A DNA stretch of 64,000 nucleotides from Marinobacter sp. AC-23 (GTDB taxonomy: Bacteria; Pseudomonadota; Gammaproteobacteria; Pseudomonadales; Oleiphilaceae): contig NZ_MBPP01000045.1 in NCBI RefSeq assembly GCF_001858325.1, positions 1-64,000 on the forward strand, given 5' to 3'. The notes under the pieces are model-generated. The model saw only the letters and a list, made by a program, of their open reading frames with translations. It searched no databases and was not told where the DNA came from. Shown here one piece after another: positions 38,572 to 47,254 of the stretch. Positions within the stretch are counted from its first letter, which is position 1. Each line of letters begins with the position of its first letter. A program made the translations under genes and the position numbers.

Positions 38572-38970
38572 ATGAATAAGCTACTTTTATCCATTACCGC
38601 TTCCATTGCTCTGCTTGCCGCTGGCCCCGCCATGGCTCAACAGAACGAGCAAAGCCCGGCAGCCACCGGAGATTCCAGCAGCTACTCCAACCCAGCAGCA
38701 GCCGGAACTCAGAAAACCAACTACACAGACGCGGAACTAAAGAAATTCATCGCGGCACAGGAAGGCATCACAGAGGTGCGAGAAGAGTACATCGAGAAAA
38801 TCGAAGAAGCTGATTCCCAAGAGAAAGCGCAAGAATTGCAGATGAAGGCGAACGATGAGATGGTCTCAGTCATTGAAGGCTCGGACATGGACATTCCGAC
38901 TTACAACGCTATTGCCACTGCCTACAGCAGCGAGCCTAAGGTGCGTAATCGCATTGAAGCGCTGATGTAA
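38572..38970 (+). CDS. DUF4168 secreted protein
   Basis: 132-residue periplasmic or secreted protein. The signal peptide MNKLLLSITASIALLAAGPAMA is followed by a disordered Ser/Gln/Ala stretch and then a helical DUF4168 domain (about residues 50-130: YTDAELKKFIAAQEGITEVREEY through YNAIATAYSSEPKVRNRIEAL). Function unknown. Transcription probably depends on sigma-54 and the neighbouring two-component system. The annotated start has GGAG upstream; the longer open frame to 38422 covers the promoter and is rejected. A terminator follows. Confidence 0.83.
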   Translation: MNKLLLSITASIALLAAGPAMAQQNEQSPAATGDSSSYSNPAAAGTQKTNYTDAELKKFIAAQEGITEVREEYIEKIEEADSQEKAQELQMKANDEMVSVIEGSDMDIPTYNAIATAYSSEPKVRNRIEALM

Positions 38971-39007
38971 AACCGGCCCAAGTTAAAAACGTTGCTCGTC
39001 AGTTTAA

Positions 39008-39033
39008 CCCCGCCTCTGTGCGGGGTTTTTTAT
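39008..39033 (+). terminator. Rho-independent terminator after the DUF4168 gene
   Basis: CCCCGC-CTCTGT-GCGGGG perfect six-base stem followed by TTTTTTATT. It stands 37 bases after the DUF4168 stop and 21 bases before the end of the convergent mscS gene. Confidence 0.9.
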
Positions 39034-39053
39034 TGAAGAAATGACCGCGCCGA

Positions 39054-39856
39054 TCAGTTTGCAGTTACCGGTACTGATACAAACTTCACACCCTGGCGCG
39101 CCAACTCCGCAGAACCCCGCGCTGTGAGTTCAGAGATAAACTGAAACTGCTCTTTGGGATCAAAAGGGTACGCCTTTAGCCGATAGTGCATGCCCCAAGG
39201 CTTGTTAAAGACAATCACTAGCACAGGCTGCCAGGTTTTTGTTCGCGGCTCGTAAACGCGACATCCCGAAGCAACTCCCTAACCTGACTGACATTATGGT
39301 TTGCTTCCAAATGGAAGTCTGCCACACACATCAGGTTGTCTGTGCCATCGTTACCGTTGGCAATCAAGGAGTTCCACAACTTGCTGTGGGGAATGATCAC
39401 AACCGTATCATCGGGAGTGACAATCTCGGCAGCTCGGGCGCCTATGGCTCGCACTTCGCCGTACTGCCCATCTACTTCAATCCAATCACCGGGGCGATAG
39501 GGCATTTCGTAAAGGGTAACAATGCCAGCAATCAAACTGCTGGCGTATTCCTTGAAAGCAAAGCCAAGTGCCAGAGCCAGAGCGCCAAAAATGGCCACCA
39601 TATTTTCGAACGATGGCTTCACCAAAACCGGAACCACGATCACTATCGTGGCGAGAATGATTAACAACCGAAGCAAAGGCACCGAAGCCAGCAGGTAAAG
39701 GCGCGGTTTGCCACCCAATTTTTCTGCGACCCGGGGAAGCACTTTCTGAACCGCCACAATGATCAGTGAGGCGATGACAATAACGAGTAATGCCTGCAAC
39801 ATTGCCTGGCCGGTTATAGAGGCAAAAGCACCCTTAACTCCAAGGTCTTCAATCAT
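39054..39856 (-). CDS. MscS-family mechanosensitive channel (frameshifted)
   Basis: Small-conductance mechanosensitive channel, 267 residues once repaired. Three N-terminal helices (about 18-38, 55-80, 83-115) are followed by the pore and beta domain: FGALALALGFAFKEYASSLIAGIVTLYEMPYRPGDWIEVDGQYGEVRAIGARAAEIVTPD. The break is near 39234, where the first frame ends REQKPGSLC-stop; one added base continues KPWQPVLVIVFNKPWGMHYRLKAYPFD to a stop at 39054. It lies 8 bases after an unrecognised 434-residue gene with which it is presumably cotranscribed. Confidence 0.8.
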
Positions 39857-39864
39857 AAAAGCTC

Positions 39865-41169
39865 CTAAAACTGATCAAGCGGGAATCCCCAACTCTGCAG
39901 ATGGCGCCTGACAGTGGGGTACCCAATCGCTGTAACCTGCCAATCACTGCCAGGCGAATCCTGTATCACCAGTTCTGCCCGTTTCAGACGGGACAACACC
40001 AGGCTGAGTTCATGCGCAGAAACACCGGTAACAACCGCCAACGAGGCGGTATCAAGCCCGTTGTGCAGCAATAACCCGTGAAGCACAAAACCGGTGGCAC
40101 TCTCCTTGCTCTGGGGCATGCTAGGGAGGCTCAGCCGCCCTAGCGGCACAACCCAGCAATCCGCTGACCGACTCTGCGTGTCTGATTGGTCACCGGCTTC
40201 ATCTAGTTTGGTGTCATCATCCGGGCGGGCACGCAGAGATCTCTGCCAGATGGCCAAAGCTACACCAGGATTACCGCGAGAGGTAGCAGCCAGGTCACGT
40301 AAAAAATTGCTGTATTTGGTTTTTTTCTGGCTTTTGCTGTTTTCAGCTTCGTCTGTTTCGGGCAAGGGCAATACATACAGGCCATCGCCAGTCATTCTCG
40401 CGATCACCGACGACTTGCCGCTACCAGACGCAAGATACGTAAACCAGACTCCTAACCGGTCGGCATCCATGGGTGCCGGTGACCAGGGCGACATTTGGGC
40501 GCTTTCAAGATAATGCCCCCAGTATCGCCAACACCAGCTCGAACATCCCACAATCCCCGCGCCCATATCGCCAGAGGCTATCCGACGAAACAGCTCCTTG
40601 ACCAGAGCCAGGCCAGAAAGACGCCGGAGCCAGAAATCTGCAAGCTCGGGAATAATCCAGGGACGCGACAAATCCTGCTTATCCCACCATTCGCTGGCTT
40701 CTTGATCGTCAAATAACAAAGCATCCGGCGGCGATATGATATTCCATACTTTGCCACTCTCATTCGAGCCTGACTGTCCACACTCTGAAAACCGGGTAAG
40801 CGCCTGCTGTACTCCGGAAAAAGGTGGCGCTACCAAGCAGACAACATCTCTACTGAGCGAACCCTCGGAGCGTGCTTGCTCCAGGCCACAAGCAATCGCT
40901 TCAGCCTGGTGTGAATAATCCGGCTCTGGCGCCAGCCGCCTCTGCTGGGCGGCGGACAGCTCCGGCAGCTCATCCATACTTTCAAAAGGCTCTTCGGTCT
41001 GTGACACTCCGGCCCGCAACTGTTTCAGGGCATGGCGAATCGCATCCTTGAGCGAGCGCCGCACAGATGTCTGCGGCAGTGTCCACTGCTCAGTGGGTAC
41101 TAAGCCGCCGGGTAGACAAGAGTCGGCCTTGTTATCGTTGGTTTTATCCTTCAAAAAAAGCTCCTGCAT
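39865..41169 (-). CDS. Unrecognised protein with C-terminal winged-helix-like region, MscS neighbour
   Basis: 434 residues, no recognised family. The N-terminal 100 residues are charged and probably flexible. A strand-loop-helix, VVCLVAPPFSGVQQAL at residues 109-124, sits where a P-loop would be but lacks the GK[ST] residues. It is followed by alternating hydrophobic strands (VWNIISPPDALLF, DMGAGIVGCSSWCWRYW) reminiscent of a degenerate AAA/STAND ATPase. The last 70 residues (FVLHGLLLHNGLDTASLAVVTGVSAHELSLVLSRLKRAELV) look like a winged helix. No membrane segment. It is encoded between rlmJ (18 bases upstream) and mscS (8 bases downstream). Function not known; a regulatory partner of the channel is a guess. 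Confidence 0.6.
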   Translation of the reverse strand: MQELFLKDKTNDNKADSCLPGGLVPTEQWTLPQTSVRRSLKDAIRHALKQLRAGVSQTEEPFESMDELPELSAAQQRRLAPEPDYSHQAEAIACGLEQARSEGSLSRDVVCLVAPPFSGVQQALTRFSECGQSGSNESGKVWNIISPPDALLFDDQEASEWWDKQDLSRPWIIPELADFWLRRLSGLALVKELFRRIASGDMGAGIVGCSSWCWRYWGHYLESAQMSPWSPAPMDADRLGVWFTYLASGSGKSSVIARMTGDGLYVLPLPETDEAENSKSQKKTKYSNFLRDLAATSRGNPGVALAIWQRSLRARPDDDTKLDEAGDQSDTQSRSADCWVVPLGRLSLPSMPQSKESATGFVLHGLLLHNGLDTASLAVVTGVSAHELSLVLSRLKRAELVIQDSPGSDWQVTAIGYPTVRRHLQSWGFPLDQF

Positions 41170-41187
41170 GGCCAGCGGCTACCCGAT

Positions 41188-42027
41188 CTACTCAGGCACC
41201 AACCAGCTGTGTTGGTGGGAAAGGCCCAGTTCAGGCTCTCCAGCAATGTCCTCGATCATGGCAGAAAACCGATCGCCATACCCCCATGGCGGATTAACGA
41301 CCAACATGCCAGAACCGGTCATACCACGCTCTGGAGGTGTGTTCAGGTGGACTTCACTGCACCACACTTTGCGCAGCGCGCTATCTTTCACCGCCTGCGT
41401 CAGGGTGGTTTGCAATCCACTGGTGAGGATAGGATACCAAACAAGATAAACCCCGTGACGGCACTTCTGCCAAGCTTTGTGCAGAGTTGTTGCAACATCA
41501 AGATACTCGGATTTAATCTCGTAAGAAGGGTCAATCAGCGCCATCAGCCTGGGCTGCGCCGGCGGCAAGAGCCTTAACAACCCCCTCAGCCCATCTTCGT
41601 GCATCACCCGCACTCTCTGCTCTGCGGCCCAACCTGCGAGTTGACCGCTTTCCGTGGGGTGTAATTCAAACGCCGCCAGTGAATCACCTGGGCGCAGGAA
41701 CTGACGAAACCAGGCTGGAGAACCCGGATAAACGGTCAACTGGCCCTCGCCTGCATTGAAACGCGACAACACCTCCATAACCGGCTGCCAGTCTTCAGAC
41801 GTTAAATCTTTCCGGCTGGCCCACAGCTTTTGCACGCCCAAGTCCGCTTCTGCAGTTTTCCTGGCCCGCTCACTTTTAAGGTCATAGATGGCGCTACCCG
41901 CGTGGGTATCAAAGCAGGCTATGGCCGACCGCTTTGCCTGCATCATTGATATGGCTAGCGTTAACGCCGCATGCTTTTGAACATCAGCGAAATTCCCAGC
42001 GTGAAAGGCATGGAGGTAACTCAGCAT
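41188..42027 (-). CDS. rlmJ: 23S rRNA (adenine2030-N6)-methyltransferase
   Basis: 279-residue SAM-dependent rRNA methyltransferase that modifies A2030 of 23S rRNA. The N-terminus MLSYLHAFHAGNFADVQKHAALTLAI is diagnostic of RlmJ. DTHAGSAIYDL is the SAM-binding motif, and LIDPSYEIKSEY contains the DPPY-like catalytic motif (here DPSY). Length is normal. Divergent from the imelysin operon; the gap is 183 bases. Confidence 0.93.
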   Translation of the reverse strand: MLSYLHAFHAGNFADVQKHAALTLAISMMQAKRSAIACFDTHAGSAIYDLKSERARKTAEADLGVQKLWASRKDLTSEDWQPVMEVLSRFNAGEGQLTVYPGSPAWFRQFLRPGDSLAAFELHPTESGQLAGWAAEQRVRVMHEDGLRGLLRLLPPAQPRLMALIDPSYEIKSEYLDVATTLHKAWQKCRHGVYLVWYPILTSGLQTTLTQAVKDSALRKVWCSEVHLNTPPERGMTGSGMLVVNPPWGYGDRFSAMIEDIAGEPELGLSHQHSWLVPE

Positions 42028-42161
42028 ATATGGACTCCCTAGTCACAGAAGCCATTAGGCCCGAGCGCAAACCTTCAGTGCAAGGGCCCCCTCTGAAAAC
42101 TGCCCCTCCCCAAGGAAAAGCGCCCTTGCGTTGCGTCGCTTTAGCAAACATAATTACGAAC

Positions 42162-42180
42162 GATAATCCATCCTATTACC
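42162..42180 (+). promoter_or_regulatory. Possible Fur box upstream of the imelysin operon
   Basis: GATAAT-N7-ATTACC, 19 bases, matching the 19-base Fur consensus at roughly eleven positions and keeping the inverted GATAAT/ATTA ends. It lies 31 bases upstream of the first ATG. The match is weak; the iron connection of imelysins is what makes it worth listing. Confidence 0.3.
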
Positions 42181-42210
42181 ATACTCGTTCCCTGAATCCC
42201 GGAGTTCCCA

Positions 42211-43509
42211 ATGAAAACAATGTTTCGACCGGCCCTGCTGGCACTTACTATCGCCGCTGCCATCAGCGCCGGCTGTGCCAATACCACCCCGTCAGATTCC
42301 GCAGCCTCCGAGCCCGCCACCAAAGCCTCGGTTGTGGAGCACTACGCGAACCTGGCCCACGCGGGTTATGAGGATGCACTGATTACGGCCAAAGCCCTGA
42401 ATGAGGCGACAGACCAGTTACTTGCCAACCCTTCAGATGCCAACATGCAGGCAGCTAAGGAAGCCTGGCTTGCCGCGCGCGTGCCATACCAGCAAACAGA
42501 AGTGTTCCGCTTTGGTAATGCGATTGTGGACGACTGGGAAGGCCAACTGAACGCTTGGCCCCTGGATGAAGGCCTGATCGACTACGTACAAGCTGACGAT
42601 TACCAGTATGAGCTGGGCAACGCAGGCGCAACCGCCAATATCATTGAAAGCAACAACATTAACGTGGGCGGCGAGACTCTTGACGTAACAAACCTCACAC
42701 CTGAGCTGCTGGCTAACCTGAATGAGGTTGGCGGCTCAGAAGCAAACGTGGCTACCGGTTACCACGCCATTGAATTTCTACTCTGGGGCCAGGATCTGCA
42801 TGGCTTTGAGCAGGGCAGCGGCGAACGCCCGATAACGGACTACGCCACGGGTACCGACTGCACCAACGGCAATTGTGACCGCCGCGCTGACTACCTCGAC
42901 GCCGTAACCGACCTTCTGGTGTCTGATCTGGAGTGGATGGTCGCCCAATGGGCACCTGGCGCTTCTGATAATTATCGCAGCCAGCTGATGAACGCCAACG
43001 CCAACGAAGGTGTACAGAAGATGCTGTTCGGAATGGGCTCTCTGTCCCTGGGGGAGCTGGCTGGCGAACGTATGAAAGTAGCGCTTGAAGCCAATTCATA
43101 CGAAGACGAGCACGATTGTTTTAGTGATAACACGCACAATTCTCACTACTACAACGGCCAAGGCATTCAAAACGTATACACCGGCGACTACCGCCGCGTA
43201 GATGGCAGCTTGGTATCTGGCCCGTCCTTGTCTGACTTGGTTGAACAGAACAACCCGGAGCTAAACGCCCGCCTGAATGCACAATTGGACGCGTCCATGA
43301 AAGCCCTTGGCATGATGAAGGCCAAGGCCGAATCAAGCCAGAACCCCATGCCATTTGATATGATGATTGCACCAGGCAATGCAAAGGGTGCAAGCGTTGT
43401 TAACAGGGCCATTATGGCGCTGGTTGAACAGACCGGGTCTATTGAGCAGGCAGCACGCCAACTGGGCCTTGAAGCCCTGTCGCCCGATGACGCTGGCCAC
43501 TCTTTCTGA
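42211..43509 (+). CDS. Imelysin-family lipoprotein (IrpA-like)
   Basis: 432-residue periplasmic lipoprotein, lipobox ISAGC (Cys22), with the imelysin (peptidase M75) fold. The GxHxxE motif is present as GYHAIEFLLWGQD (about residues 188-200). Cyanobacterial IrpA and related proteins are iron-regulated and bind iron. It contains the Asp/Asn-rich segment YATGTDCTNGNCDRRADY and the C-terminal repeat AIMALVEQTGSIEQAARQLG. First gene of a four-gene set: imelysin, DUF1111, imelysin, DUF1513. Role in iron (or copper) acquisition is family-level inference. Confidence 0.88.
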   Translation: MKTMFRPALLALTIAAAISAGCANTTPSDSAASEPATKASVVEHYANLAHAGYEDALITAKALNEATDQLLANPSDANMQAAKEAWLAARVPYQQTEVFRFGNAIVDDWEGQLNAWPLDEGLIDYVQADDYQYELGNAGATANIIESNNINVGGETLDVTNLTPELLANLNEVGGSEANVATGYHAIEFLLWGQDLHGFEQGSGERPITDYATGTDCTNGNCDRRADYLDAVTDLLVSDLEWMVAQWAPGASDNYRSQLMNANANEGVQKMLFGMGSLSLGELAGERMKVALEANSYEDEHDCFSDNTHNSHYYNGQGIQNVYTGDYRRVDGSLVSGPSLSDLVEQNNPELNARLNAQLDASMKALGMMKAKAESSQNPMPFDMMIAPGNAKGASVVNRAIMALVEQTGSIEQAARQLGLEALSPDDAGHSF

Positions 43510-43532
43510 TAGCAAGTCAGGAAAAAAGATAT

Positions 43533-43555
43533 CCGGGGGCACTGATCGCCCCCGG
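43533..43555 (+). other. Intercistronic hairpin, GC-rich
   Basis: CCGGGGGC-ACTGATC-GCCCCCGG, a perfect eight-base GC stem 23 bases after the first imelysin gene. No T tract follows, so it is more likely an mRNA-stabilising or processing stem than a full terminator. It may raise the amount of the first gene product relative to the rest. Confidence 0.6.
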
Positions 43556-43573
43556 TATTCATGGAATAAGAAC

Positions 43574-43619
43574 AAGCCATGGAAAGCCTGCTTTAAAGAG
43601 AGCGGATTTTCCATGGCTT
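43574..43619 (+). other. Second intercistronic inverted repeat before the DUF1111 gene
   Basis: AAGCCATGGAAA (43574-43585) and TTTCCATGGCTT (43608-43619) are perfect 12-base arms. With a bulge the pairing extends to GAATAAG / CTTATTC. It ends 23 bases before the DUF1111 ATG and may restrict translation start or be a second decay barrier. Confidence 0.6.
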
Positions 43620-43642
43620 ATTCAATTGTGTGGTAAGAAATA

Positions 43643-45053
43643 ATGATCAGAACACGACTCATAACGGCGCTACTGCTGTTAGGCACCGGCCTGCCAGTTC
43701 AGGCAGGTACTCACTCAGGTTTTCCATTGCAGGACACACCTGATACCGGTGGTGACGGCACCGTTGAGCAATTCAACACCAATGCCTACTCGTTGCCCCA
43801 GGGCAACCTTTCCATGACCAAACGGTTGGACTTCAGCGTTGGTAACAGTTTTTTCCGAAACCCTTGGGTAGAAGCACCCTCCAGCACCACTGCGCGAGAT
43901 GGCCTAGGCCCGCTGTTCAACACAAACTCCTGCCAAGGCTGCCACATCAAAGATGGCCGAGGCCACCCGCCGGGGGTTGATGAGCCACCGGTATCTCTGT
44001 TCTTGCGCTTGGCTGTTCCGGCAGACCCCGAAGTAGACGCAGATATTCTGCTTACCCACGGCTTTAAACCGGCGCCGGTTTACGGAAGCCAGCTGCAGAC
44101 AGCTGCCCTGCCCGGGGCAAAGCCAGAAGCCGATATGGTGCTGGCGTGGAACACGGTTACCAAAACCCTGGCTGACGGCACGAAAGTGAAGCTGCGTGAA
44201 CCTATATATACAATCGAGAACCCGAACTACGGCCCCCTACCCGACGATCTTCTAATCTCCCCCCCGGGTGGCCCCTCCAATGATCGGAATGGGGTTATTG
44301 GAAGCCATCCCAATCGCCGATCTCGAGGCGCTGGCTGACCCAGAGGACGCAGATGGCAATGGGATTTCCGGCAAACTCAACCAGGTCTGGAACCTGGAAA
44401 CTGAGCAAACAGCACCTGGTCGCTTCGGCTGGAAAGCCGCAGAACCGAATGTGCACCAACAAAGTATGGGCGCGTTTGCGGGCGATATGGGGCTGACTTC
44501 CAGCCTGAAGCCTGCAACCGACTGCACGCCAGAGCAAGAATGTGAGCGCTTCCCCGATGGTGGCCAACTGGAAGTCAGCGACAAGATCGCAAACTTCGTC
44601 ACCTTTTATGCCAAGAGTCTGGCAGTGCCAGCACGACGTAATATGGACGACCCCTCTGTGCAGAAAGGCGCTCGACTGTTTAACGAAACAGGGTGCGCGG
44701 GGTGTCATACCCCCCGGCACACCACCGGATCAGACGCAGACCGACCAGACTTGAGCAGCCAGACCATCTGGCCCTATACCGACATGCTGTTGCATGACAT
44801 GGGGCCAGCGCTCGCCGATGGCCGCGATGAATTTCTTGCAAGTGGTAACGAATGGCGCACTCAGCCGCTTTGGGGCATTGGCCTGGCGCAAACTGTTAAT
44901 CCGCAAGCCGGTTTTTTGCACGATGGCCGCGCTCGTACTCTGGAAGAAGCCATCCTTTGGCACGGCGGTGAAGCGGCCCCGGCCGTGGCACGCTTCAGCC
45001 AGTTCAGCGCCGACAACCGTCGGGCTCTGCTCGATTTCCTGAATTCACTTTAA
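43643..45053 (+). CDS. Di-haem DUF1111 oxidoreductase (frameshifted)
   Basis: Periplasmic c-type cytochrome of the DUF1111 family (often named thiol oxidoreductase), 469 residues after repair. It has a signal peptide (PVQA-GT) and two haem sites, CQGCH near residue 97 and CAGCH near 353. The break is in a seven-C run at 44259-44265: the first frame reads ISPPGGPSNDR and stops; removing one C gives ISPRVAPPMIGMGLLEAIP, a continuous family sequence. This is the only break in the window needing a base removed. Second gene of the imelysin set, where it may handle redox of the imported metal. Confidence 0.84.
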
Positions 45054-45063
45054 CGGAGCAAAT

Positions 45064-46113
45064 ATGAAGCGACTGACACTCACTCTTTGCCTGGCCTCAT
45101 CACTAGCAGCTTCTCCGTTAATGGCGGCTGACGCCAGCAACGCAGATTCCCCCACTGCTGATTACCGGAAACAATGGCATAGCGACATCCTCATCGGTTA
45201 TCAAGGCCTGGCAACACAAAGCCAGGATCTGGCAAACCAGGTAGAGGCTTACTGCCAAACCCCGTCGCCCAAAGGGCTTGAGCAAACCAAACAGGCCTGG
45301 CTAGAGGCGTTTCTTGCCTGGCAACAGGTTCGCTTTGTGGATTTTGGCCCTGTAGAACAAGACAACCGGGCTTGGCAATTCCAGTTCTGGCCAGATCCTA
45401 AAAATCTGGTTGCGCGCAAGGCTTCCTACCTCCTCAAAGACGACGCACAGATTACACCCGCAAAAATCAGCGAATCCGGTGTCGCCGTGCAAGGCTTCCC
45501 AATGGCTGAGTACCTGCTGTACGACCAGGCGCTCAACAACGGCGAAAGAGCTCTGCCAGCGAACCGCACCTGCAAACTACTATTAGCTGTAACCAATCAT
45601 ATTGCTGACAACAGTGAAACACTGGTCTCCGACTGGAGCGGGTTTCAGAACAGCTACATTGGCAGTGACCAGTACACAGATACAACGATTCGTGCGGCAA
45701 TGGCTGGGCTGGAGATTCTTGAAGAACGCCGCCTCGCCAACCCGATGGGGTTGCGTGGTAATGCAAAACGCTCGGTATACAGCGCCGATGCCTGGCGCAG
45801 CGAGGCAAGCCTGATTGCCGCTGACGCAAGCGTTCGGGGCCTCAAGCAGCACTTCCTGCCAGCCTTTTCCAGGCTCCTCAAGGATCGGGAGCAAACCGAT
45901 CTGGCTGAAAGAATTGCGCAGCAGTTTGACGAGGTGCTCGCCAACTTCCCGGAACTTGACCGCCCAATGGCGCCACTGCTGGCTGACGACAACGCGTTCA
46001 AATCCCTGCAAAGCCTTTATATCGACGTGACTCAGTTAACCGCGCTGGTGAACGACCGGGCGGCCGTTGAGCTTGGTGTCGTGCGCGGCTTTAATTCCAG
46101 CGACGGAGACTGA
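45064..46113 (+). CDS. Second imelysin-family protein, His of GxHxxE replaced
   Basis: 349-residue periplasmic protein with a Sec signal peptide (SPLMA-AD) and the imelysin fold. It starts 10 bases after the DUF1111 gene. Where the first imelysin has GYHAIEF, this one reads GFPMAEY (about residue 143): the Gly and Glu remain, and the metal-ligand His is Pro. The two paralogues are therefore probably not redundant; one may bind metal and the other may be a partner. Other conserved imelysin features, such as the TKQAWLEAFLAWQQVRFVDFGP helix, remain. Confidence 0.85.
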   Translation: MKRLTLTLCLASSLAASPLMAADASNADSPTADYRKQWHSDILIGYQGLATQSQDLANQVEAYCQTPSPKGLEQTKQAWLEAFLAWQQVRFVDFGPVEQDNRAWQFQFWPDPKNLVARKASYLLKDDAQITPAKISESGVAVQGFPMAEYLLYDQALNNGERALPANRTCKLLLAVTNHIADNSETLVSDWSGFQNSYIGSDQYTDTTIRAAMAGLEILEERRLANPMGLRGNAKRSVYSADAWRSEASLIAADASVRGLKQHFLPAFSRLLKDREQTDLAERIAQQFDEVLANFPELDRPMAPLLADDNAFKSLQSLYIDVTQLTALVNDRAAVELGVVRGFNSSDGD

Positions 46114-46123
46114 GGACCGGCCC

Positions 46124-47221
46124 ATGCCTGAACTGACCCGCAGAAGCCTGATTAAAACAGCCCTCGCTGGCAGCGCAGCCCTCACGTTGTCCGGCTGCAG
46201 CGTGCTGCCCCGCAAGGCTGGCAGCAGCCCGCAGCAGTACGCAGGCGCGATCGGCCTGCCAGATGGCAGCTTCGCTGTGGGCGCCATAGCGCCCGACGGC
46301 ACAATGCTCTGGCAATCCCCGGTAAAAACCCGCTGCCACAGTGGCTGCAACCGCCCGGGAGCAGCGGACGTGCTGTTCTTTGAGCGCCGGCCTGGCTGGG
46401 CGTTCTACGTGCTCGATCGTAAAACGGGCAAGCAGCGGCATCGCATTGAGGCCGCGAAAGGCGAACACTTTGTAGGCCATGGGGTGTTTTCGCCTGACGG
46501 CCGATTCCTATACGCCCCGGTTAACCGCTACGAGCCCGGCGAAGGTATCGTAGCGGTGTACGACAGCCACCATAGTTATCAGCGAGTAAATACCTTTGAG
46601 CTGAACGGCATAGGCGCGCACCAGATCACGCTACACCCGGACGGCCAGACATTGATCGTGGGGTTGGGTGGCATTCTCACCCACCCGGACTACGATCGCA
46701 TCAAGCTAAATCTCGGCACTATGAAGCCAGCGCTGGTAATGATGGACAGGTACTCCGGTGAGGTTCTTGCGCAGTTCCAGCCATCCCACCACCAGTTGAG
46801 CACCCGGCATGTAGATGCAGCCCCCGACGGCACCATCTATGCGGCCTATCAATACCAGGGGCCAGCCCATGATCTACCGCCGCTGGTGGCGCGCTACCGC
46901 AACGGGCGCTATGAAGAGATCGATTTTGGTGAGCCTGTTCACCGGGAGCTGGGCAATTACATCGCCAGTATAGTTGCCCACCCGGAGAACGATCTGGTTG
47001 CCATTGCCTCCCCGATTGGTGGTACGGCACTGATCTTCAACAGCCAGACAGGCGCGGTTATTGAAAAGGCGGCCATCGCAGACTGTGCCGGCGTTGAAGC
47101 CTTGGCGGGTGGAGACTTTCTGGTTTCCTCAGGCCGTGGCAAGTTGGTTCGCATGGGTAAAAGCCACCCCGCGTTAGAGATTGCCAGCATGTCCGTTCAG
47201 TGGGATCATCACCTCGTGTAA
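46124..47221 (+). CDS. DUF1513 beta-propeller protein, probable Tat lipoprotein
   Basis: 365 residues. The N-terminus TRRSLIKTALAGSAALTLSGC combines a twin-arginine motif with a lipobox, so it is probably Tat-exported and lipid-anchored. The body is repetitive beta structure of propeller type (GVFSPDGRFLYAPVN, ITLHPDGQTLIVGLGG, SIVAHPENDLVAIASP). Function unknown; it is regularly found last in imelysin clusters. Start at 46124 chosen because it opens directly into the signal; the frame is open to 46067 inside the imelysin gene. Confidence 0.84.
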   Translation: MPELTRRSLIKTALAGSAALTLSGCSVLPRKAGSSPQQYAGAIGLPDGSFAVGAIAPDGTMLWQSPVKTRCHSGCNRPGAADVLFFERRPGWAFYVLDRKTGKQRHRIEAAKGEHFVGHGVFSPDGRFLYAPVNRYEPGEGIVAVYDSHHSYQRVNTFELNGIGAHQITLHPDGQTLIVGLGGILTHPDYDRIKLNLGTMKPALVMMDRYSGEVLAQFQPSHHQLSTRHVDAAPDGTIYAAYQYQGPAHDLPPLVARYRNGRYEEIDFGEPVHRELGNYIASIVAHPENDLVAIASPIGGTALIFNSQTGAVIEKAAIADCAGVEALAGGDFLVSSGRGKLVRMGKSHPALEIASMSVQWDHHLV

Positions 47222-47254
47222 ACAAAACGCGAATCTGCATTCCGGGGTTCAGGG

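Noticed and set aside
44259..44265. Phase-variable homopolymer in the DUF1111 gene
   Set aside because: A seven-C run is a plausible slippage tract, but eleven other breaks in the window lie in short runs or none, so a general sequencing-error explanation covers it better.
44252..46480. Long minus-strand open frames across the imelysin operon
   Set aside because: They have no recognisable protein features and mirror strongly coding plus-strand frames in GC-rich DNA.
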